In this document: positions 1-4,033 of the stretch, piece by piece
Layout of the letters: each line of letters starts with the position of its first letter
Position numbering within the stretch: position 1 is the stretch's first letter
Source: Sphingomonadales bacterium
Lineage (GTDB): Bacteria; Pseudomonadota; Alphaproteobacteria; Sphingomonadales; Sphingomonadaceae
DNA length: 5,308 nucleotides
Assembly: GCA_017304125.1 (NCBI GenBank)
Contig: JAFKLV010000166.1
Coordinates: 1-5,308 of the forward strand
Direction: 5' to 3'
Position numbers and translations under genes: made by a program
Notes under the pieces: generated by a model
What the model saw: only the letters and a program-made list of their open reading frames with translations
The model's database searches: none
What the model was told of the DNA's origin: nothing

Positions 1-198
1 GGGGGAGAGCAGGGGGGCGACGAGGATGCCGCCGAGCGCGCCCAGCGCGTAATTGCCGACGAGCGCCAGCGCGGTGGCGGCGATGACCAGCCCGCGCGCG
101 GCGCGAAAGCGGTCGGCGAGGATCGCGGCGAGCCACGGCGTGCGGTCGCCCGACAGGCACAAGGCGCCGAGCACGAGGCCCGCCATCAGCGCGTCCAT
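1..198 (-). CDS. TMEM165/GDT1 (UPF0016)-like membrane protein, N-terminal part only
   Basis: This is the first 66 codons of a minus-strand gene that continues past the left edge. The ATG (complement of 196-198) is preceded by a GAGG-type ribosome binding site seven bases away. The protein begins MDALMAGLVLGALCLSGDRT and continues with PWLAAILADRF. Residues 4-15 and about 37-64 are hydrophobic and read as membrane helices. The G-D-R-T at residues 17-20, just after the first helix and followed by a basic stretch, resembles the family signature E-x-G-D-(K/R)-(S/T). Known relatives are inner-membrane or Golgi cation transporters linked to Mn2+/Ca2+ homeostasis. The usual leading glutamate is replaced here by Leu15, so cation transport is not assured. 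The gene lies 18 bases after the stop of the 101-residue gene on the same strand and is probably cotranscribed with it. The family call rests on a short fragment; another small multi-helix membrane protein remains possible. Confidence 0.6.
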   Translation of the reverse strand, partial: MDALMAGLVLGALCLSGDRTPWLAAILADRFRAARGLVIAATALALVGNYALGALGGILVAPLLSP

Positions 199-216
199 CG
201 CGGCGCCTCTGTCGGG

Positions 217-522
217 TTAGGCGAAACGGACCTGGCAGGCGGCGGCGAAGGCATCGGACGTTGCGGCATCTTGGCGGTCGCTATGCACTGCCTCGCCGAG
301 CATCGCGAGCCAATCGTGCACCAGCGCGCCCTGTTCGCCGCGCGCGAGCGCCGATTCGAGGAGATGCGCCACCGTTACCGCCGGCAACATCCCGTTGTGA
401 TGCGCGATGCGGCGAATCGCATCGATCTCCTGCGCCAGCGCCGCGGCGCCGCGGCGGCATTCGATCGCGGCGATGCGGCGGGTTAATTCTCCCCTGATTT
501 CAGAGACATCATCCTGGGACAT
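217..522 (-). CDS. Conserved-looking hypothetical protein, 101 aa
   Basis: I do not recognise a named domain. The product is 101 residues, soluble, and rich in alanine, arginine and acidic residues. It has no signal peptide or membrane helix. It is probably all-helical: residues 5-40 and 48-75 read as amphipathic helices separated by a turn around HHNGMLP (41-47), and there are two cysteines (22 and 96). The ATG (complement of 520-522) is supported by a strong GGAGG eight bases upstream. The gene is the first of a minus-strand pair with the GDT1-like gene, 18 bases away, and is divergent from rpmG. Codon use is the same GC-rich type as its neighbours, and the strong RBS plus the fit to the gap argue that it is a real gene. 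The plus-strand frames across the same region lack comparable start signals. No function is proposed. Confidence 0.75.
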   Translation of the reverse strand: MSQDDVSEIRGELTRRIAAIECRRGAAALAQEIDAIRRIAHHNGMLPAVTVAHLLESALARGEQGALVHDWLAMLGEAVHSDRQDAATSDAFAAACQVRFA

Positions 523-563
523 GATCTCATCCTCCCCCTTCGGGACAAGGATGCGCCAATAGG

Positions 564-579
564 GTAAAAGCGGCGTTAA
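564..579 (-). promoter_or_regulatory. Possible CtrA-type binding site
   Basis: On the minus strand this reads TTAA, then seven bases (CGCCGCT), then TTTAC. The alphaproteobacterial CtrA consensus is TTAA-N7-TTAAC, so there is one mismatch in the second half-site. It lies 42 bases upstream of the 101-residue gene's start and about 108 bases upstream of rpmG, in a short AT-richer patch. The match is by eye only; no binding evidence exists. Confidence 0.3.
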
Positions 580-591
580 CCGCGTCGATGC

Positions 592-620
592 TTGACATCG
601 GGCATCGGGTCCGCCATGCG
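592..620 (+). promoter_or_regulatory. Candidate sigma-70 promoter for rpmG
   Basis: A perfect TTGACA (592-597) lies 90 bases upstream of the rpmG start. At the 17-base spacing the -10 position holds CATGCG (615-620), a poor match, so only the -35 element is convincing. Alphaproteobacterial promoters often rely strongly on TTGAC and tolerate degenerate -10 boxes. If correct, transcription would begin near 627 with a leader of about 60 bases. Confidence 0.4.
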
Positions 621-687
621 CCCGGGTCTGTCAGCGGCGCGCGCTTGCTCGTCGCTCTTTTTTGTTTCGCAAGCACAGGAATTGGTG

Positions 688-855
688 ATGGCCAAGCCGA
701 CCACCGTCAAGATCAAGCTCGTCAGCTCGGCCGACACCGGCTTCTTCTATGTCACCAAGAAGAATCCGCGCACCAAGACCGAGAAGCTGTCGTTCAACAA
801 GTACGACCCGGTTGTGCGCAAGCACGTCGAGTTCAAGGAAGCCAAGATCAAGTAA
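688..855 (+). CDS. rpmG: 50S ribosomal protein L33 (zinc-free type)
   Basis: The 55-residue product is a structural protein of the large ribosomal subunit. It matches the classic L33 pattern along its whole length: MAKPTTVKIKLVSSADTGFF, then YVTKKNPRTK, then the FNKYDPVVRKHVEFKEAKIK end, closely like the 55-residue E. coli protein. It has no cysteines, so it is the C-minus form that lacks the two CxxC zinc-binding pairs. The ATG at 688 has AGGA (677-680) seven bases upstream and gives the normal family length. An in-frame ATG at 592 would add 32 residues not found in the family and is rejected. The gene stands alone on the plus strand, with its own candidate promoter and a strong terminator, facing the divK-like gene. 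Confidence 0.97.
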   Translation: MAKPTTVKIKLVSSADTGFFYVTKKNPRTKTEKLSFNKYDPVVRKHVEFKEAKIK

Positions 856-910
856 CGCCCCGCGCGGCGCGGCTTTCGCGCTGCCGGCGATACGGACTTG
901 TGCCGACGTG

Positions 911-945
911 AAGGAGCCGCAGGCATCAGCCGGCGGCTCTTTTCT
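911..945 (+). terminator. Intrinsic terminator after rpmG
   Basis: GAGCCGC (914-920) pairs with GCGGCTC (933-939). The stem continues past one A-G mismatch with GGC/GCC closing an ATCA tetraloop (925-928), and is followed by TTTTCT. The preceding AAG can extend the stem into the T-run. It lies 58 bases after the rpmG stop. On the minus strand, the direction of the divK-like gene, the following sequence is only CTTCA, so it should work mainly for rpmG. Confidence 0.85.
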
Positions 946-950
946 CGTGT

Positions 951-974
951 GCGACAGGCTCAGGGCGAACGGGG
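951..974. repeat. REP-like dispersed repeat remnant
   Basis: The stretch GCGACAGGCTCAGGGCGAAC followed by GGGG matches the core of a short motif (…TTCGACAAGCTCAGGGCGAACGG) that I recall as very abundant between genes in sphingomonads and other GC-rich bacteria. The left end, normally CCCTT, is degenerate, so the usual CCCT/AGGG hairpin is lost. It sits between the rpmG terminator and the stop of the convergent divK-like gene, a typical location for such elements. There is no second copy in the window. Confidence 0.5.
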
Positions 975-987
975 AGGGGGTGGCGCG

Positions 988-1350
988 CTACACCAGCGCG
1001 CCGACCGCATCCATGAAGCGCGCGAGGCTGATCGGCTTCGACACATAGGCCGCCGCGCCCGCCGCGCGGATGCGTTCCTCGTCCTCGCGCCCGGCATAAG
1101 CGGTGACCGCCATCACCGGGATGTCGCGCAGCCCGTCGTCGGCCTTCAGCGCGATGATCAGCTCATGCCCGGTGACATAGGGCATCTGGATATCCATCAC
1201 GATCAGGTCGGGCGCGAAGGCGCGGGCGCGGTCCAGTGCCTCGCGTCCGTCGCGCACCGGCTCCGCGGCATATTCATGCGCACGCAGCAGATCGCAGAAC
1301 AGTTTCAGATTGAGTTCGTTGTCCTCGACAACGAGCACCCTTTTTGCCAC
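988..1350 (-). CDS. divK: DivK-like single-domain response regulator
   Basis: The 120-residue product is a receiver domain with no output domain. It has the acidic pair Glu9-Asp10 in VVEDNELNLKLF, the phospho-acceptor Asp53 in LIVMDIQMP, the switch Thr83 in MAVTAYA, and Lys105 in YVSKPIS. The EDNELN start, the DEERIR segment (90-95) and the SKPIS ending are the hallmarks of Caulobacter DivK (130 aa), including Asp53 at the same number. DivK is phosphorylated by PleC/DivJ-type kinases and steers the CtrA pathway and cell polarity. I chose the GTG (complement of 1348-1350): GGGGGA lies nine bases upstream and the product then begins exactly like DivK. The same frame extends to 1572 but would add 74 unrelated residues antisense to DUF3572. 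It is divergent from DUF3572. A paralogous stand-alone receiver cannot be excluded, but the DUF3572 neighbour supports divK. Confidence 0.88.
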   Translation of the reverse strand: MAKRVLVVEDNELNLKLFCDLLRAHEYAAEPVRDGREALDRARAFAPDLIVMDIQMPYVTGHELIIALKADDGLRDIPVMAVTAYAGREDEERIRAAGAAAYVSKPISLARFMDAVGALV

Positions 1351-1359
1351 GCGCAAACG

Positions 1360-1365
1360 TCCCCC
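1360..1365 (-). promoter_or_regulatory. Ribosome binding site that fixes the divK GTG start
   Basis: The minus strand reads GGGGGA here, nine bases before the GTG at 1350. A TTG two codons upstream would leave only three bases of spacing, and no ATG lies nearby, so this site selects the GTG. Confidence 0.6.
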
Positions 1366-1376
1366 AGCTGTTTGGC

Positions 1377-1405
1377 TAGATAGGCAATGCGCGAAGCCGA
1401 TACAA
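1377..1405 (-). promoter_or_regulatory. Weak candidate promoter for the divK-like gene
   Basis: On the minus strand TTGTAT (complement of 1400-1405) and TATCTA (complement of 1377-1382) are separated by exactly 17 bases, which would start transcription about 20 bases before the GTG. Each box matches the sigma-70 consensus at only three of six positions. The -35 would lie inside the first codons of DUF3572. Confidence 0.25.
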
Positions 1406-1659
1406 ATGAAGACATGCACACGCTGGCGCTGGGTGCGCTGGCATGGACGCTGGGCGAGCCGAGGCGTGCCGAACGGCTGATCGCGCTGACCGGGCTCGCG
1501 CCCGACGATCTGCGCGCGCGGATCGGCGACGCGACCGTGCTCGCCGCGTGCCTCGGGTTTCTCGAAGGGCATGAGCCCGATCTGATCGCCTGCGCCGAGG
1601 CGCTGGGGGTCGCGCCCGAGCGGCTGGTCGCGGCGCGGCGCGCGCTGGAGGCGGCATGA
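1387..1659 (+). CDS. DUF3572 family protein
   Basis: The product has 90 residues. It fits the pattern of DUF3572, a small alphaproteobacterial family of unknown function: an Ala/Leu-rich first helix (ALGALAWTLGE, 15-25), a second with LIALTGLAPDDLRARI (31-46), then VLAACLGFLEGHEPDLIACA (51-70) and a final helix after VAPERL. It is predicted all-helical and soluble. As I recall, this gene is commonly found beside divK in alphaproteobacteria, and here it is divergent from divK across 36 bases. The start at 1387 has only a weak AGG upstream. An ATG at 1414 (MHTLALGALAW) has a GAAG before it and is a realistic alternative that would keep the whole conserved region. The stop overlaps the start of the HAD gene. 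Confidence 0.85.
   Translation: MREADTNEDMHTLALGALAWTLGEPRRAERLIALTGLAPDDLRARIGDATVLAACLGFLEGHEPDLIACAEALGVAPERLVAARRALEAA
1647..1651 (+). promoter_or_regulatory. Ribosome binding site for the HAD gene, inside DUF3572
   Basis: GGAGG lies within the last codons of DUF3572. It is four bases from the ATG at 1656 and seven from the ATG at 1659; the second spacing is closer to optimal and favours 1659 as the start. Confidence 0.6.
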
Positions 1660-2288
1660 TGGCGCGGCCGCTGCTGATCTGCGATTGCGACGAGGTGCTG
1701 CTGCATATGGTGCGGCATTTCGGGGTGTGGCTGGGCGAGGCGCACGATATCGATTTCGAGCCGCGCTCGTGGGAGCTGGCGCGCAACATGCGGCGGCGCA
1801 GTTCCGATACGCCGGTGACGCGCGAGGAGATGCTGGGTTTCATCACCGGCTTCTTCCCGGCCGAGATGCAGCGCCAGACGCTCGTGCCGTATGCTCGCGA
1901 GGCGCTGGCGGCGCTCGCCGCGCACGCCGATATCGTGATTCTCACCAATCTGGCGGACGATTGCCGTGCGCCCCGCATCGCGCAGCTCGCCGCATTCGGG
2001 ATCGCGCATCGCGTCGAATGCAATCAGGGCGGGAAGGGCGGCCCGGTCGCGCGGCTGGTGGCGGAACATGGCGATCCGGTGACCGTGTTCGTCGACGATC
2101 TGCCGCACCATCACGCATCGGTCGCCGAACATGCGCCGCGCGTCCACCGGCTGCATATGGTCTCCGAGCCGACGCTGGCCCCCGGCGTGCCGCCGGCGCC
2201 GCAGGCACATGCACGGATCGACGACTGGCGCGAGGCGGAGGCGTGGATCGCGGCGCGCTTCGCCGCCGGGGTTCCTGCGCACGACTGA
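1659..2288 (+). CDS. HAD-like hydrolase (probable phosphatase)
   Basis: This 209-residue protein carries all four haloacid dehalogenase motifs; numbering here is from the second Met. Motif I is ICDCDEVL with nucleophile Asp9 and general acid Asp11. Motif II is VILTN with Thr96. Motif III is Lys126 in GGKGG. Motif IV is VFVDDLP with Asp146-Asp147. A roughly 75-residue helical insert between motifs I and II is consistent with a C1-type cap. Such enzymes hydrolyse phosphoesters with Mg2+ via an aspartyl-phosphate; the substrate cannot be read from the sequence. The DDLPHHH run after motif IV is unusual. Start: ATG at 1656 and 1659 are adjacent, and the GGAGG spacing favours 1659. With either start the gene overlaps the DUF3572 stop (ATGATG), which indicates translational coupling. 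No signal peptide is seen, so the enzyme is probably cytoplasmic. Confidence 0.85.
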   Translation: MARPLLICDCDEVLLHMVRHFGVWLGEAHDIDFEPRSWELARNMRRRSSDTPVTREEMLGFITGFFPAEMQRQTLVPYAREALAALAAHADIVILTNLADDCRAPRIAQLAAFGIAHRVECNQGGKGGPVARLVAEHGDPVTVFVDDLPHHHASVAEHAPRVHRLHMVSEPTLAPGVPPAPQAHARIDDWREAEAWIAARFAAGVPAHD

Positions 2289-2365
2289 ACGGTCTTCGCG
2301 GCGTTGCGCCGGGGTGACGTTCCGGGGATTGACCGACTCTGTGCTCGCGTGGTGAAGCTTGCGGC

Positions 2366-2845
2366 ATGACCGAACGTATCGATCGCAAGCTGGCCGAGCT
2401 CGGCCTTTCCCTTCCCGAAGCCGCGGCGCCGGTCGCCGCCTATGTCCCGGCGGTGCTGGCGGGCAATCTGCTGCACATTTCCGGGCAATTGCCGTTCAAG
2501 GACGGCAAGGTCGTCACCGGCCGGCTCGGCGAGGGCCTCAGCGTCGAGGACGGGCAGGATGCCGCGCAGCGTTGTGCGCTGATGCTCGTCGCGCAGGTGA
2601 AAGCCGCGATCGGCGACCTCGGGCGCGTGAAGCGGATCGTGAAGCTCGGCGTGTTCATCAATTCGCACGGCGATTTCACCGATCAGCCGAAGGTCGCCAA
2701 TGGCGCCAGCGAGCTGATGGTCGCGCTGTTCGGCGATGCCGGCAAGCATGCCCGCTCGGCGGTCGGCGTGCCGGTGCTGCCGCTCGGCGCGGCGGTCGAG
2801 GTCGATGCGATCGTCGAAGTCGGGGAGTCGCCGCTCGCGTCTTGA
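2366..2845 (+). CDS. RidA family protein (YjgF-like type)
   Basis: The 159-residue product matches the longer RidA/YjgF subgroup (YjgF_endoribonc-like 1, about 155 residues) rather than the 128-residue classical RidA. The N-terminal extension MTERIDRKLAELGLSLPEAA is typical of this subgroup. The core follows: LHISGQLPF (36-44), AAIGDLGRVKRIVKLGVFIN (80-99), and HARSAVGVPVLPLGAAVEVD (128-147). Arg130 and Glu145 align, with the same 15-residue spacing, with Arg105 and Glu120 of E. coli RidA, which bind the carboxylate and act in imine/enamine hydrolysis. It is probably a trimeric cytoplasmic protein that removes reactive 2-aminoacrylate-type intermediates; the true substrate of this subgroup is less certain. 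The start at 2366 has only a weak GAAG upstream. The 77-base gap after the HAD gene contains a TTGACC (2329-2334) with no good -10 partner, so it may have its own promoter or be read through. Confidence 0.92.
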   Translation: MTERIDRKLAELGLSLPEAAAPVAAYVPAVLAGNLLHISGQLPFKDGKVVTGRLGEGLSVEDGQDAAQRCALMLVAQVKAAIGDLGRVKRIVKLGVFINSHGDFTDQPKVANGASELMVALFGDAGKHARSAVGVPVLPLGAAVEVDAIVEVGESPLAS

Positions 2846-2869
2846 GCGCGCGCGCGTATCTCCTAAATT
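2842..2869 (+). promoter_or_regulatory. Candidate promoter for the acyltransferase gene
   Basis: TTGAGC (2842-2847), overlapping the RidA stop, and TAAATT (2864-2869) are spaced by 16 bases, each matching the sigma-70 consensus at four of six positions. The predicted start is near 2876, almost on the ATG of the nine-codon ORF at 2877. It is a by-eye assignment. Confidence 0.35.
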
Positions 2870-2876
2870 GGGCGGG

Positions 2877-2906
2877 ATGACTTTTCCCCCCATGTCTCCG
2901 CAATGA
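2877..2906 (+). other. Nine-codon leader ORF overlapping the acyltransferase start
   Basis: ATG at 2877 opens MTFPPMSPQ followed by TGA (2904-2906). The TGA overlaps the ATG of the acyltransferase gene in an ATGA arrangement. GGGCGGG lies directly before the ATG. The acyltransferase itself has no recognisable Shine-Dalgarno sequence, so terminating ribosomes on this ORF could supply initiation. There is no protein-level evidence and chance is a real alternative. Confidence 0.25.
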
Positions 2907-4033
2907 GCACCATCACCGCGCGCATGGTGGAGGGTGTCTCCGCGATCCCGGCGGCGGATTGGAATGCGTGTGCCGGAACGGGCAATCCGTTCGTCGGCCA
3001 CGCTTTCCTCTCCGCGCTGGAGGAATCGGGCAGCGTCGACGCGCGCAGCGGATGGCAGCCGCTGCCGGTGGTGGTCGATGGCGCCGACGGGCACCCGCTG
3101 GGCATCGCGCCAAGCTATGCCAAGAGCCACAGCCAGGGCGAATATGTCTTCGATCACGCCTGGGCCGATGCGTGGGAGCGCGCCGGCGGGCGCTATTATC
3201 CCAAGCTTCAGATTGCCGCGCCCTTCACCCCGGTGCCGGGGCCGCGATTGTTGCTACGCGATGCCGCGGCGGCGCCGGCGCTGATCGCCGCGCTGGAGGC
3301 GGTGACCGACCGGCACCAGCTGTCCTCCGCCCATGCCACGTTTATCGCGCCCGATCAGGTGCCGCTGTTCGAGGCCGCGGGGTGGCTGATCCGACAGGGC
3401 ACGCAATATCATTGGCGCAATCAAGGCTATGCCGGCTTCGACGATTTCCTCGCCCAGCTATCCAGCCGCAAGCGCAAGGCGATCCGCAAGGAGCGCGCGG
3501 CGGCGGTGGCGGGGCTGACGATCCGCCACCTCGTCGGGGCCGAGATCGGCGAGCGCGAATGGGATGCCTTTTGGGGATTCTACCAGGATACCGGCAGCCG
3601 CAAATGGGGCCGCCCCTATCTGACACGCGGCTTCTTTCCGCTGCTCGGCGAGAAGATGGGCAATCGCGTGCTGCTGATCCTCGCCGAGCGCGATGGGCAG
3701 CCGATCGCGGGCGCGCTCAACCTGATCGGGGATGACGCGATCTACGGCCGCTATTGGGGCTGTATCGAGGAAGTGCCCTTCCTCCATTTCGAATTATGCT
3801 ATTATCAGGCGATCGATGCGGCGATCGCGCGCGGGCTCGCGACGGTCGAGGCCGGGGCGCAGGGCGAGCATAAACTGGCGCGCGGCTATGCCCCGGTGGC
3901 AACCTTTTCAGCGCATTATCTGCCCGACCCCGGTTTCCGCCGCGCGGTGGCCGATTTCCTCGAGCGCGAACGCGAGGCGATCGAGCAGGATCGTGCGTTC
4001 CTCAGCCAGATGACGCCGTTCAAGAGGGGTTAG
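2903..4033 (+). CDS. COG3146/DUF482 GNAT-like acyltransferase (FemAB-like)
   Basis: The 376-residue product matches the family called peptidogalycan biosynthesis/recognition protein (DUF482, FemAB_like; GNAT fold), full length at about 370-400 residues. Family blocks in order are NPFVGHAFLSALEESGS (28-44), YAKSHSQGEYVFDHAWADA (72-90), YYPKLQ with FTPVPGPRLL (98-117), LSSRKRKAIRKERAA (186-200), FWGFYQDTGSRKWGRPYLTR (223-242), and the C-terminal acyltransferase region AGALNLIGDDAIYGRYWG (269-286), HFELCYYQAIDAAIARG (295-311), VEAGAQGEHKLARGY (315-329). FemAB proteins transfer aminoacyl groups to peptidoglycan precursors, but the role of this family is not established. There is no signal peptide or membrane helix, so it is cytoplasmic. 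The ATG at 2903 has no clear RBS; the start is set by the protein match and the ATGA overlap with a tiny upstream ORF. Its last 14 bases overlap the convergent membrane protein gene. Confidence 0.9.
   Translation: MSTITARMVEGVSAIPAADWNACAGTGNPFVGHAFLSALEESGSVDARSGWQPLPVVVDGADGHPLGIAPSYAKSHSQGEYVFDHAWADAWERAGGRYYPKLQIAAPFTPVPGPRLLLRDAAAAPALIAALEAVTDRHQLSSAHATFIAPDQVPLFEAAGWLIRQGTQYHWRNQGYAGFDDFLAQLSSRKRKAIRKERAAAVAGLTIRHLVGAEIGEREWDAFWGFYQDTGSRKWGRPYLTRGFFPLLGEKMGNRVLLILAERDGQPIAGALNLIGDDAIYGRYWGCIEEVPFLHFELCYYQAIDAAIARGLATVEAGAQGEHKLARGYAPVATFSAHYLPDPGFRRAVADFLEREREAIEQDRAFLSQMTPFKRG

Noticed and set aside
592..687. N-terminal extension of rpmG from the ATG at 592
   Set aside because: It adds 32 residues with no counterpart in L33, includes the candidate -35 element, and lacks an RBS; the ATG at 688 gives the exact family length.
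898..1383. Plus-strand 161-codon ORF opposite the divK-like gene
   Set aside because: It is the complement of a clear receiver-domain gene, begins inside the rpmG terminator region, and shows no recognisable domain.
1351..1572. N-terminal extension of the divK-like gene to an ATG at 1572
   Set aside because: The extra 74 residues are not receiver-like and are antisense to DUF3572; the GTG at 1350 has a good RBS and gives the DivK start.
1305..2282. Minus-strand 325-codon ORF
   Set aside because: It is an antisense shadow of DUF3572 and the HAD gene, made possible by high GC; its product is low-complexity and Arg/Ala/His-rich.
2299..2311. Perfect hairpin CGGCG-TTG-CGCCG after the HAD gene as a terminator
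   Set aside because: The stem is only five base pairs and no T-run follows; such GC hairpins are expected by chance here.
2111..3157. Minus-strand 348-codon ORF across RidA and the acyltransferase start
   Set aside because: It lies opposite two well-supported genes and the translation has the Arg/Asp-rich composition typical of GC-rich antisense frames.
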